Assembly: GCA_014529385.2 (NCBI GenBank)
Contig: CM043950.1
Span: forward strand, 80,862,343 to 80,926,342
DNA length: 64,000 nt
Source: Adiantum capillus-veneris
Taxonomy: Eukaryota; Streptophyta; Polypodiopsida; Polypodiales; Pteridaceae
Reading direction: 5' to 3'
The notes beneath the pieces were generated by a model. It did no database searches and was not told where the DNA came from. It worked only from the letters and a program-made list of their open reading frames with translations. Position 1 is the stretch's first letter. Each line of letters opens with the position of its first letter. Of the stretch, positions 33,917-47,400 are shown in pieces. The position numbers were made by a program, and so were the translations under genes.

Positions 33917-35270
33917 ATGGACCCCAACAATGCTTTAAAAGATTCTTATCAAAACTTTGCCCCCACCTTTAGGCTTACGATAGACGGTAAAGATGATGTG
34001 AAATTTAATGGTCCTATCTTTGTATTACTACAAGAGGCCCAATTAAAAAAACGATAGGGCTAAGCAATGTGTTATTGAGGTTACACAAAAAAAGAAGAAT
34101 GCCATTGCTACCACTGCTTCTACAAATAGTAGGCCTGCCCCCACAATTATTGCTTCTTTGAATAGAAAAAGGTCTAATAAGTCTGGTGATAAACCTGAAG
34201 AGAAGCTAAATGTAGTTATTGTAAGGTAGATGATCATCTTATTAAGCAATGCCCTAAGCTTAAGATTAAAGAGGCTTGAAAGAAAGAGGCAATGCAACCA
34301 CTATAGATTCTTCTTCCATTGAATATTTTGCAAATGTTGTCTAGGATATAGAATGGGCTTTTAGTGTGCAATATCATTATGACCCATCTAATCATGATGC
34401 ATGTATTGCACAATCTGTGGATCATTTGTGTAGTACTTTGATAATAGTGAAATTAAGCACATGATGTCTCATCGTGATTTGTTTGATTCTCTTGAGATAG
34501 ATATAATGTCACACGTGTGCCAACAACGCCTCTTATACAATCCAAGTATTTAAGAACATTGTGCTTACTACCACATGTGGAAATTGTTTTACTTTATGCA
34601 CCTAACATCAAGACAAATATTTTATATGATGTGTTTGCACTTGTAAAACTCAATTCTAGAGAAAATTTTGTGGATGATAAATGTAGTGTGCATGATCTCA
34701 ATTTTGGTGATACCATTGTGAATTCTAATACTTTGGTTTGTGGGTTCTATAAGCTCAATGTATACAAAAAATGAGGGGAAGATTTAGCTTTCATAATTTC
34801 TTATTCAAAGTCTATTTCAAATGCTTTGATTTGTGCATAGTTACAATTTGTAACAAAAAATATAATGCCTCCTTAGCTTTACGATGTGAATTATAACTAA
34901 TAGTTCTAGGTCATGAGTAGGACTATTCTTTTCATGATCTTTTACCTTTTGAGAAATGTACACTACACCTTTCCAAATTCTACTAGCCTTGATTTGATGA
35001 GCTTTGGGGTATATAAAACATGTATATTGGGTGTTTATGCTTGAATGCATGTGATATAGAGAGCTTATGATGAGTGACTGCCTCGAGTAAGTGGGTTTTC
35101 TAGTTGAAGCATAAGCATGATGGTGGTGTTGACCGCTATAAAGCTAGAATTGTAGCAAAAGGGTATTCTCAAGAAATGGCATCGATATTGATGAGACTTT
35201 TCCTCCCACTTGTTGTATGACTACCATTCATAGCATTTGTGTATTGGTGGCTCATAAAGGTTCAATACAT
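33917..35270 (+). pseudogene. Ty1/Copia gag-pol remnant
   Basis: From ATG 33917 (MDPNNALKDSYQNF) a short Gag leads, after a stop and a frameshift, to a zinc knuckle CSYCKVDDHLIKQC (C-x2-C-x4-H-x4-C, about 34208-34249). A protease remnant follows (YFDNSEIKHMMSHRDLFD, about 34437-34490), then the pre-integrase domain (LPHVEIVLLYAPNIKTNILY ... GFYKL, 34570-34760). The next recognisable block is the start of Copia reverse transcriptase (KWVF, VDRYKARIVAKGYSQE, about 35090-35180, then TTIHSICVLVAHKG), so integrase is deleted. Multiple stops; inactive. Confidence 0.82.
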
Positions 35271-35439
35271 GGTCATACTTCACTTTTCTCATGTGCTCTT
35301 CCAAAGCATTCAAAACCAAAAAAGATCGTTTACATTCTTTGACTTCCTCTTCAAGTTGCATAGAATGTGTTGTTTGCATCTCAAGTGTCCTCTTAAGATG
35401 CTCAATTTCAACAAGAACCCTTAACGTGCCATTCTCCAT
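35221..35439 (-). CDS. short coiled-coil-like ORF, origin unknown
   Basis: The minus-strand frame has a heptad-like Glu/Leu/Lys pattern (LVEIEHLKRTLEMQ, LEEEVKECKRSFLVL) and partly overlaps the end of the Copia RT remnant. It could be an exon scrap of a host or transposon coiled-coil protein, or chance. Confidence 0.2.
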   Translation of the reverse strand: MENGTLRVLVEIEHLKRTLEMQTTHSMQLEEEVKECKRSFLVLNALEEHMRKVKYDHVLNLYEPPIHKCYEW

Positions 35440-35881
35440 TGCAAGTGCCTATATATTTTCACCTTGCTTGTTTACAGTATCTTTTACATCAATGTATAGA
35501 GGCCATTTTACTCTTTGATTGAGGCTATAGATCACCCTCATTGGAGTTCGGACAATGAAATTATGATCAAAAGAGTGAACATGTGTCTACTAGGTCAAAA
35601 ACGGCTACAATGGAGAGAGAGAGAGATGTAATGAAATATGAAATCTTATATCAATGTCTTCTAAAGGCCAAAATGGCCAATGAGAGAGAATGCTGCATTA
35701 AATTTTGCATCAAAAATGGATGCACTAAAGATACACACACACAGAGATAGAGAAGAAGAAGAGGAGGAGGAGAAGAGAAATTTAACATTGTAGGAACAAT
35801 CCCAAGGGACATCAAAGATCTATCCAGCACCCCAAGATCTGATACTCTAGACGGAGCTGGATAAAAAATCTACCACACATT

Positions 35882-35883
<2 letters not shown>

Positions 35884-35968
<85 letters not shown>
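35884..35968. repeat. (GA)n microsatellite
   Basis: About 42 uninterrupted GA dinucleotides. Confidence 0.97.
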
Positions 35969-35969
<1 letters not shown>

Positions 35970-36264
35970 AAGGATTGCATGGAATATTGTTCAAACTTCC
36001 AAAGGACCTTGATCATGACCTCTAAGGTTGCAATCAGCCCTCCACTTTATACCTTTAAAGATTTGATGTATTCTTCTTCTTACTAGTTTAATATGAACTG
36101 AGAGCACAACTAATAAGCCATATTACATTCTTCACTGCATCTTATAGTGATACGTTGTCATTTGAATTTATATTTTGACTGCAAATTTAGTCCTTACTAA
36201 TGAGCTATTTGAAAGCTCAGCCTTGTTTGTAGTCCAACAAGAGAAGGAACTCTTTCTTCCCTAC

Positions 36265-36474
36265 AACAGAGTATTACTAAATATTGATAGTACCAATCTA
36301 GCCAATTATATGCTCGTCAACTAGATATTGGCCAAAACTAATAATATTGATATCGATGTCCCAATTCTTACAGCAAAGTATTACTAAATATTGATAGTAC
36401 CAATATAGCCAATTATATTCTCGTCAATTAGATATTGGCCAAAAATAATGATGTTGATATCGATGTCCCCAACT
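36265..36474. repeat. two-copy tandem duplication, period 107 bp
   Basis: TATTACTAAATATTGATAG occurs at 36272 and again at 36379, and the following ~90 bp (ATTGGCCAAAA, ATATCGATGTCCC) are repeated with few changes. Confidence 0.9.
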
Positions 36475-38906
36475 CATATGTGGACCGACTGGAAAGAAAA
36501 ACTAATCATGCAGTAGAATATCATCAAAGATGATCGCAAGACGATGATATCCCACTCAGGTCCGAGTAGAAACATAGAGAGAAGCATCCAAGCTGTTGAT
36601 ATATCTGAGGACAAGGGAGGTTGCCACAAAGAGAGATTCATAAGTTAGTTCCAGGACTTGCGAAAGAGCAAAGGTCTACAATAGAAAAAACATTTAGTTA
36701 ACAAGATATTACTTAGGGTAAGATGTAGCAATGTTTTTGGCATGTCGAGCCAGAAAAGGTCTAGTTCTACCGGCTAGGACTTTTTTGAAGGATGGTCCTT
36801 TAGGTAAAACCTAATTTTTGTTCTAAAATCCTTGTATGCTTCTTCGGGTCGTGGATAACTCTCATGCGAGCAATCAATTTATAGTGTATGTGATCCTGAA
36901 AGTTAATACAAAGTTAAGGTTGGCAATGTAGGATGGACATGCAACCCTTAAACCAGCAAAGCCAAAAAGATTACTATAGCCCTAAGCATGTATCTAGAAT
37001 TATAGTCTAAGAGGGATTGCCTAACACCAACAAAATTCCCTTATATATCCAGGCTTAGAGGGAGTCTTTATTTGCACAAGGCTTTGTTACCAGGAAATGA
37101 AATGGAAACTACAGGTATTATAGATAGTGGATCCAAATTAGCACTATAATTCAAGCAAATTCCTAAAGCCAACGTGCTGGTTTTCCCAAAGAAGTGGGAA
37201 TGCCTTATGTATTGGACGTGTGTGTAGCTGCTTTACTTATATAATAAAACATAAATGAATTTTTTAGTTCAAAAGATAGCTGGCTTTAGACAAGTGACAA
37301 TGACCAATACAAAAATAACTCAGTCTTAGAGTTATTTTTGTACATTGCTATAAGAATGAGGTCTTAATCTAGTGTAGGAGTACAATAGCTAATCTAAACT
37401 AAATGTTTCAAGAAGTGGTAAGAGTCTAGAATGTCAAGGACATACATTTTCTTCAAGCCAAAAAAAATCCAAGAAATGATAGAGTCCTCACTTGCATCCT
37501 TTCAAACAAGACAACAAATATGTTAGCTTTGAATGCGTTTTACAGGTGTCAATGGACTATATCACTTGTTATCCATCTCCAACTTACATCTTTTTAAACT
37601 TAAAACTAATGTCCAAAGTGTTCATGTAATTTAGAGTTTTTTAATTCATTTCAATGTTTGTAAAAAATTATTTTTCCTTTCACTTATGGAAATAATTATC
37701 TATATGGTTTCAATATAGCCCCAATTTTTATTAGTCCTTAAATATATATTATCATACACATCATTTTCATCAAAAATCCACCACTCCTTCTCATCCAAGT
37801 GTCTTAATACCCATATTGGCTCAAAAATTTAGCCCTTCGATAACTTTGCAGAAATTGTCAAGCTCTTTCTTTAATCAGATGAGCAACTCATCCAAATCTG
37901 TCAAGTGCGGTAAACCTTTTATTGCTTTCATTCATAAATCCATTAGGCAAGTTAAAGTGACCTAATCTTCGACATTAGATACTACCCATAAGAAATACCT
38001 TTACTTGGTTAAGTCATCAAACTTAGAGTAAGTAAATCAAGCAAAAAATGAACTTTACAACCCCAATTGAGTAAGAGGTATCCCATCATACCTTAGATTG
38101 TATCAATAAGTGTCATACCTAAAGTGATGAGATTTTACTTCATCCAATCTGCTTAGCCATAACAATTATAGTAAAAGGCCGACCTCTAGTGAGTCCTATA
38201 AAACAAAAAAGTGGCATCCTTATTCCACAAGAAGCCCAATAGTTAACTCAATAACGGATGCCATCCAAAGTATGTCATTAATAGTACGGCATATGCCCAG
38301 AACCCTAGACCATAAACTAGAGATTAAATAACCGGTGCCCCTTGCGGCAAGGAGCATCAACACTTCTCACACAATATTGCATCATTGTCCCTACAAATGT
38401 CAAGGGTATATTATACCCACCCTCCACCCCACTCCCCTTTTTTTATATATAAAAATATGTCAGCACAATATTAATTCAATATAGAATTCAAATCAATTTT
38501 GTAGTATTACGATAGGAGTTTGTTTAATACAAAAAAACAAAAATGGATTCAAGCTTTACAGGAAAGTTCACTGTTCATGGTCAAAACACCATTGATCCAA
38601 AACCTCCAATCATAATTTTCTGTCACCGATCGGTATAACATACCCAAAAGTACCAAACAACAACTCATAGAAAACATAGAAGATGCAGAATAATGTAAAA
38701 AATGGAATATAATAACCCAATCTATTCTTGCTGAGTACCAACCTGTGAAGCCTCCTTATGTTCAACCATTTCCATATCCACACACTAAGCAAATGTTCAA
38801 GCCCTCAAAAAAACTCTCTTTCTATTACATACGCAAAATGCAATAGCCATGGCTAAGTGAGGGGCATAGAGAAACCCTCGTCTGGTTTTAGATACCCATG
38901 CGATAA
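36475..38906. other. AT-rich gene-poor region
   Basis: No supported coding region. A short frame near 37098-37145 (TTGIIDSGSKLAL) resembles a retropepsin active-site loop, but nothing around it supports this. Confidence 0.45.

Positions 38907-40060
<1,154 letters not shown>

Positions 40061-40136
<76 letters not shown>
40061..40136. repeat. (TC)n microsatellite
   Basis: About 38 TC dinucleotides, followed at once by a C run and the duplicated unit. Confidence 0.97.
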
Positions 40137-40139
<3 letters not shown>

Positions 40140-40521
40140 CCCCCCCCAAACAAACTTATTGCTCATTGGCTCCAACAAGTGCTCCTCAAAAGCTTCTATT
40201 CTCTCAAGATCCTTGCACATTAGGGTGAACCTAAGTCTTAAATTGGGTGTACTTTGGCTTGGGATGGACTTAGTGAGTGCCAGTCTCTCTCCAACCTGCT
40301 ACAAGTTCATTAAGCTAGGTCTAAAGTAGATACCCCCCCCCCCCCCCCCCCCAAACTTATTGCTCATTGTCTACAACAAGTGCTCCTCAAAAGATCCTAT
40401 TCTCTCAAGATCTGTGCGCATTAGGGTGTCCTAAGTATTCAATTGGTTGTACTTTGGCTTGGCATTGTGTCAGTCTCTCTCCAACCTTCTACAATTTCAT
40501 TAAGCTAGGGCTGAAGTAGAT
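40140..40521. repeat. two-copy tandem duplication, each copy headed by a C run
   Basis: CAAACTTATTGCTCATTGG...AGTGCTCCTCAAAAG...CATTAAGCTAGG...AGTAGATA occurs at about 40150-40332 and 40352-40521 with substitutions and small gaps. A poly-C run (8 and about 22 C) starts each unit. Confidence 0.88.
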
Positions 40522-42263
40522 AGTACATATAGAGGCTAAGTTGAAAGAAGAAGGACAACATAGAAGCAACAATGATGGTATACTTTGATAGCAAGACTGA
40601 GCGCGATAGTTGACACGAGGGCAAAAATCATAGAAGAGATGATGAAGGAGATCGTACTATATATGATTGACATGGTGATGGAGATCGGGGTAGACATAAT
40701 CATCTTGAGAGAAGCTATGAAAGATGAAGAGACCGTGGCAAAGAGGATGAATATAGAAGGGGTCATAGCCACTCTAATGGAAATGGTAAATCGTATTTCT
40801 TGCAGCAGCTGACAAAAACTGACATGTGGAAAATGCATAGCTGCTCTATGGAATGCATGTGCAAAGGACAATAGATTCATTATAATTATATTATAAAAGA
40901 GCTCTTTGTGAGCTATAGTCACTTTATGTGGGGCAAACAATGTATATTCGTTTTTGAGCATTCAAAAAACCATAAGTAAATACGTGCAAGAGGAAAATGC
41001 TCACTCTTGCACGGGGGAGATTGCACCTAGTGCTTGTTTCTTTCTTCTCTGCTTTCTATCACCCTGTCGATGTAGCACTCCGCTTCAAGAGGTGCACCTA
41101 AACGTGCTCTCTTGCTCTATCTCGCTCTCTGTATGTCTCTATTCGCGTATAGCTTTGATTACGTGCTTGTGGATGTGCCAGGTATGCAAATCTGTCAATT
41201 TTATGTATTGTATTATGTTATTCTTGATATTTGTAGGGCTCTCCATGCTCCCATTTGTAGCAGCGGTATCAAATATGTGGCTACGCTCGTGTGTACTGAT
41301 TAGGGATATGGCGAACTTTATCAAAGCTAAGTGTTGTCACCTTTTTTCATTCTAAATTTTAAATGATTATGTCCTCTTTCTTTGTCATAGAATGTTTATG
41401 CTTTTTCTAGTCTATAGCTAATTGATTTGTGATTAATTCAAATCTAGATAAAGCACTTTGAATTGCATAATAGAGAAACTAACTACTTTTAGTAGATGCA
41501 TACTAGGAAAATCTCAAATCGGTTGAATACAGATTAGTAATTAGTGCATGTGTGGTTGCAATTGGATTATCTTCCAAATAAATTATCATGGTAGAGAGAT
41601 TAATAATAGGCGAGCTTATAACGAGTGCAACAATATTGGAGAAGAACAATTTTAAACGTCTCTAATGACATAGTAACACACCCCCATACCGTTTTCTTGG
41701 AGGGGAGAGAAGACACATGAGAAATTGCTTCAGAGGGAGAAGAGGAGATGGTTATTTCCATTGTGATATTGATCCCCTATTAAAACTTTAAAATAAAATA
41801 AAACTTTAAAAAAATCTATCATATGAAACTTGAATTGAAGGGGTGTTGCTCAACTTTCCTCCGTTCTACCATACTTGGGTGATCTCTGTGGAAGATGTAG
41901 AATGATAGGAAGTTATTACGACTATAGAATGTACTTGACAAGGAAGTAGAAGTAGAACAAGCATGGTAAGGCCACATGAATAATTGTAAAATTGTTACTT
42001 TAAGTTTTAATATCTAAAGGAGACCGCAAAGGCTCACCTCCCAATAAACTGGTGAGCTAATGCACCATCACCTTACGGCACTCGGCATTGTCATCACCGT
42101 CATTAGAGGCCTGGGCATCGTCAGTATAGCACTATTCTTTGCAGCTCATGCCACATCACCGCTTAACAATGGCTTCACATGTGCCAGCAATGCACTCGTA
42201 GCAGACCACGCATGGTGGCAATTAGTGCTAGTTGCACGAACCCACCCTTAGTATCATGCACCG
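40522..42263. other. unassigned region left of element B
   Basis: An Arg/Asp-rich frame with stops (about 40590-40810) could be a fragment of an RD/RS-type RNA-binding protein, but the evidence is compositional only. Nothing else is supported. Confidence 0.35.
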
Positions 42264-43398
42264 TGTCAGGAGTTTTTTGGAGCAAGGGATTGCTCATATG
42301 TACATACACATGCATGGTGCATCGAATAAAGGATTGCCCAATTTCCATAGCCAGGTGGTTACGTGGGGCCCACATGTGTACAGGTAGGACAGCATGTACA
42401 TAGTGCAGCGATTTTCACTATTATCAATACTAGTGCGTTTTTTCTACAATAAGGAGGAGTTGGTAGTGCATAAAAATTCTCGAGGAAGCTATCCGCGGGC
42501 CGACGACGTGAGGTCAGCAGGTGCGTCAGATGGCATCTAGTGGCGTCAGGAGGGCGAACGAGGTCAATATTTGCATGCGGATGAGGACGGACCCAATGTG
42601 GGTGTTTTCTTGTGAGAGTTATGCAGAAAGGTCATCATTAGGACCACTTTTTGGGGCCACTTCACGTGGTGGCGAGATGCATTATTGGAAAAAAGCTGAG
42701 TGCCAGGTGTGCGAATGCTGCAAAAAGGTGACAACTATGCACTGCGAGGTCAGTTTTCGGCCTATTCGGGTCCGTTTGAGGTCATCTAAAAGGCCAAGGG
42801 TGCCCAAGTAATAAATCTAAGTGTGAAAACTGAAAAAACAGAGAGAAGACCAGAAAAAACGTGGAGAAGAGAGGAGGAACAGTCGCTGGTGTGTTTTTGC
42901 TCATTTTGGAGCCTGTTTTGGCCGTAAACTGCTCATCCGAGGTCGGATTTGAGCACTTTGACATTGTAGACTAGGATTTTGGGCCGTTTCGGACGCGATG
43001 GCGCTGTCCATTTTGCCAAATTCCTCACTATTTTTTTGCTGTTTTTCTGTGTAATCTTCTCCGGTGAGTGAAGCTTCTTCTCCAATTTGTGATTGTATCT
43101 GGTATCTTTTACCCATATTGTGTGAGTTGTTTGCCCCATTGGTGTTGGCCCAAGCTCATTTGTATCTAAACATCAGAAGTTCTCCTCTTTTGAGCTGTGT
43201 GTGTGTGTGTGTGTGTGTGTGTCTATGTGGAGTGGGCAAGTGGATAGTCTCTCTCCTCTCACTCCAGAGGTGTGTTCCCTGTCTCGGCCAGGTGTGTTGT
43301 GTAAGCCGAGTGGTGCCCCATAGTGTGTGTTTGTATCTTCCCAAGAGTGTGTGTCGGATCGTTATAGAGGCGCTATGTGTGTTTTCATCCCGCTCACA
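42264..43398 (+). repeat. 5' LTR of element B (1135 bp)
   Basis: TGTCAGGAG...CGCTCACA. It aligns along its whole length to 49832-50982 and to 7926-9079 (complement). A TG microsatellite lies at 43196-43222. Confidence 0.96.
42530..42811 (+). CDS. Cys-rich LTR ORF, B 5' LTR copy
   Basis: Same frame as 8553-8813 from ATG 42530 (MASSGVRRANEV), including CQVCECCKKV. One G fewer near 42767 shifts the last ~20 codons relative to the other two copies. Confidence 0.25.
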   Translation: MASSGVRRANEVNICMRMRTDPMWVFSCESYAERSSLGPLFGATSRGGEMHYWKKAECQVCECCKKVTTMHCEVSFRPIRVRLRSSKRPRVPK

Positions 43399-43404
43399 TT
43401 CTTT

Positions 43405-43424
43405 TGGCGCCCCCACGGAGGATC
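43405..43424 (+). other. primer binding site of element B
   Basis: TGGCGCCCCCACGGAGG, six bases after the LTR end. It is identical to that of A. Confidence 0.7.
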
Positions 43425-44131
43425 TTCTTCGAGTACCTTCTGCTTCGAGCTTCGAGCTTCAGGATTACAGGTTACAGATTACAGGTTGCAGATTACCGGG
43501 ACAGGTACAGGTACAGGTGATTCACACAGGTACAGGTAGCTAGAGTACAGTGATATACTAGCAGTGATGTCACTTGCAGTTGTTGTGGGAATGCAGCACT
43601 TGGCACCTATTTGAGCGCATTGTCTGCTGGATTGTACGTTACTTGTGGAAACTGCCATTGTACACATTTGTGGAGCCATACTTGGTTGTATTTGGCAGTC
43701 CCAGCCATTTCTGAGACTTGGTCTGGAGGATAGTCATTTCTGAGACTTGACTATATGCGATTTGCATTAGCCTTCGTGTGAGGGTCGATAGCGTGAGGTT
43801 TTTATTGAGCTAGGGGATTCTCAAATGTGGAGATCCTTTCGGTGATACAGGTAGCTGGAGCACCCTTTTTGTGACCTCGCCATAGGCTATGTACTAGTGA
43901 GTCCTACTTGATGCTCGGGTTCTATTGTTGACAGTTTATGCATACATAGACAGTCTATATTTTGGGTTCCTACTGCTCTACTTCTGGGGAAACTCTGTCG
44001 AAATTTTCCCAAGTTATGATGGCTGGTTTTTTGGTATTTTGAGCCATTTATGCTGTTATGCTGCTGAAATTTGGGCAAAAATCAGAGGATAAGTCAGGTG
44101 TGCCTTCTTGGGAGCTTCATGGTTGGCTTTA

Positions 44132-44350
44132 ATGGATGATCAAAATGGCCCTCATTTCACTCCTTTTCATTTAACTCAAAGGATTCAGATTAATGTTCAT
44201 GTGTCCAGGAAGATCTTTTCCCAGCAGCGCATAGTCTTTATGTTTGGGCCAAGAAGATTGAGAGAGATCCTGGAATGTCCTTTGCCTGTTGTTATTCCGA
44301 TGATCAACTATGAAAACTCATTTGATGTGCATGTGTTTGTCCTTATCTAA
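44132..44350 (+). CDS. small pre-gag ORF in element B leader (72 aa)
   Basis: Starts at ATG 44132 and stops just before 44351, about 100 bp before the gag ATG. It is intact in B although the gag-pol frame next to it has five stops. It is the homologue of 6974-7192, with no recognised domain. Confidence 0.4.
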   Translation: MDDQNGPHFTPFHLTQRIQINVHVSRKIFSQQRIVFMFGPRRLREILECPLPVVIPMINYENSFDVHVFVLI

Positions 44351-44451
44351 AGTTGAGCTCCATTGAAGTTCTGGGGATTGGGTAGTCAAAAGTTTTGGGT
44401 TCTTGCACGTGTGTTCAAAGGGGTTCTCAAAGCATTGTAACTTGGGTAGCC

Positions 44452-47400
44452 ATGGCTTTCTCTTATCTGGAGTTTCATGGAAGAAGTGATGAAGATGTGG
44501 AAGAATTTTTGGAAAATATGGAGGTTGCCTTCATTAGCAACCAGATTCATGACCCTACGCAAATGTTACGCCTTCTCCAAATTTGTTTGAAGAGTGATGC
44601 ACGAGTTTGGTCTAAAGCATTTGAAGAGGAGTTGCGTGTGGCTGATCCACCTGTAAGGTTGAGTTGGGACAATCTAAGGCATGGATTGGAAGTGGAGTTT
44701 GTGAAGATAGAAGATCTTGACAAAGTGTGGCAAGAAGTACAAGGTTTGGTGCAGAAGGAAGGTGAGCCAGTAGATGCGTACATACATAAGTTTTCATAGG
44801 CATGGGAGCGAATGTGCAAGGCTTTAGCACCACAGGTACCCTCGCCTGACATGATGAAGAAGGAAAGGTTCTTGGCTGGTCTTTGGGAGAATATACGTTG
44901 GAGAGTGGAGCTAAAGAAGCCTAGGACATATAAGGATGCACTAGAGGTAGCAAGGAACAAAGAGTGGAAGCTGAGGAAAATGAGCCAGTTAGGGGTGGAG
45001 TCTTTGCCAATGAGGTCTGAATTTCATCCTATAGAGTCTTTACAAGGTCGCATGTCAGGGGTTCATCATGAACCAGTAGTTCCTGTTACTACTTAGGTTA
45101 TGCCAGCAGTGGTCACTACAGCAGTGCAAGATGATGGGCTAAGGCAAGACATGAGGCAAATGGTAGATTTGATGAAGAATCTCAGCCTAAACATGCTAGG
45201 TCAAGTGGGAAATAATCGAGGTCGAGGGAGGTTTGCAAATCAGCAAGGAGGTGAAGAAAGGCCTAGGAATGGTGTTGGACAAAGCAATGGTAGGTTTTGG
45301 AGGCAGACGCCCACATGTTATAATTGTGGAGAGTTGGGTCACATCAGCCCGCAATGTGATAAGCCACCAAGGATGGGGGGAGACATGTATCCATTGCCAA
45401 GACAGGTGCTAACTAGGTCAAATGATTATGGCATCGAAATTAAGGGAGACGAAGGAACCAGTGGACTGACCCAGGAGGAAAAGGGAAAGACAAAAGTGCT
45501 AAGTGTAGTCACCTTGGAGAAGGCATCAAAGCTAGAGGATACATTATTGATGCCTATTGGGAAGAGGACCATAGAGGAAAAGGAAGGAAGAAGTGCCCCA
45601 GGTCCTAGTAAGAAGAAAGGAAAGAGCCATGAAGGCGAGGATGTCAAGGCCAAGAGGAAAAGGAGAGCTCGTCGAAAGTTTCATGTTTCAGACATTCCAC
45701 TAGGGGATGGGCAATTAAGCTATGACTTGAAGGAGGATCTGACGAGCAGGAAGGCAGATGTTACTTTTGGGAAGCTTATAGAGATGGTGCCTAAGCTAAA
45801 GCGACAGTGGAAGAGGATGGTTAACCCAATGGAGAAAGAGCCAGAGAGAGGTTCAGTGAAGGTGTTGGCAATGGACGAGCTACCAGACATTTGTCCAATA
45901 GTAGATGTGTGGCATAAAAGGAAAAATTTGGGAGAAGGTTATGTGGATCGCAGAGCCCAAATATGCGTCATAACACACTCATGCGTTGAGAAGATGGGTC
46001 TCACAGTGGCTGGGGTGTCAGGTTTTTGGATCAGATTGGCAAACCATCAAAAAGTAAAATGGTTGGGTGTTGTAAAGAGTTTAGAAGTGGAGGCATATGA
46101 TGCAAAGGCACTGGTTGATTTTCATGTGATGCCAGCAAGGTTGGGAGCATATCCTATTATACTGGGCAGACCATGGTTACGTGCAGTGGGAGCTGTTCAA
46201 GATTGGCGACATGGTACGATTAGCCTCTATGGAAAGACAGGTACCAAGAAGCTTTATGATATGGACACAAGGAAACAATTAGAGGAGCTTTATGAAGATG
46301 AGGATGAGTCTAGTGATGAATACTCTTCCACGGTGACAGATGAGGACAGTGATAGCACTACCAGCAGTGATGAGGATGCTGATGTTGCATTTCTTTTGAT
46401 GGATAAAGAAATCCAGGAGTGTGGTTTAGTCGCATTTGTGAATGAAGTTGAAGATGAAAGTGAAGGGCCTTATGAAGTGATTGAAGGGCTGATGCAAACC
46501 AAGGTTGAGTTGTCAAAGAAGCAGGAATTAATGACACAAATGATTAGTGGAGACCTCTCAGCTATGGAGAAGGATATATATTTGCACATGCTGGCTAGTT
46601 TTCCTGATTTGTTCATTACTTCATATGAAGAGATCAGAGGGTTCAAGGGTGAAGAGATGCATATAGAGCTGAAAGAAGGTGCTAAGCCAGTGCGGCAAAG
46701 GCTAAGAAGGATGGGTCAAGAGCAAATGGAAGCCTTGCGGGTAGAGGTGGACAAGTTATTGAAGGCAGGGTTCATAGTTCCAGTGGAGACCACAAAATGG
46801 GTGAGTTCAGTTGTAGTCAGTCCAAAGAAGGATGGGAAGTGGAGAATTTTTGTGTATTTTAAACCCTTAAACGCAGCCACTAAGAAGAACCCATATCCTC
46901 TTCCATTCATCGATCAGATCTTGGATTCAGTGGCAGGTTATGAGAGGTACAGTGTGTGTGATGGTTTTTCAGACTATTTTCAATTGAAGATTGCTCTTAA
47001 AGACCGCACAAAGACAACTTTTATTACGCCATGGGGCTGCTATTGTTACACAGTATTGCCATTTGGGTTGTCAAATGGACCTTCCTTCTATCAAGAAAGA
47101 GAAAATTGGGTGTTGGAACCATTCATTGGTAGTTGTATTAAAGCTTTTATGGATGACTTCTGTGTCTATAGCAGTAGGGCTGATCACCATGAGAAGCTGC
47201 AGATGGTATTGGCTCGATATGATGAATGTGGAGGACAACTAAATCCAAAGAAATGTCATCTAGCACAGCCAAGGGTGAAGTTATTGGGCCATATGGTGTC
47301 AAAAAATGGCATTGAGGCTGATCCAGATAAGGTGAAGTCTATTATTCTTCTTCCATCACCTATGAGTACGAAGCAATTGGCAACCTTTATACACAAAGTG

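Noticed and set aside
37098-37145. Possible retropepsin loop (IIDSGSKLAL)
   Set aside because: Isolated short match in AT-rich DNA without flap motif or Gag/RT neighbours.
40590-40810. Arg/Asp/His-rich frame like an RD/RS splicing-factor tail
   Set aside because: Compositional similarity only, stops inside, no RRM or other domain in reach.
41130-41200. Frame with FDYVLVDVP, resembling the NOP2/Sun RNA methyltransferase motif
   Set aside because: Only about ten residues, no other motif of the family nearby and no exon structure.
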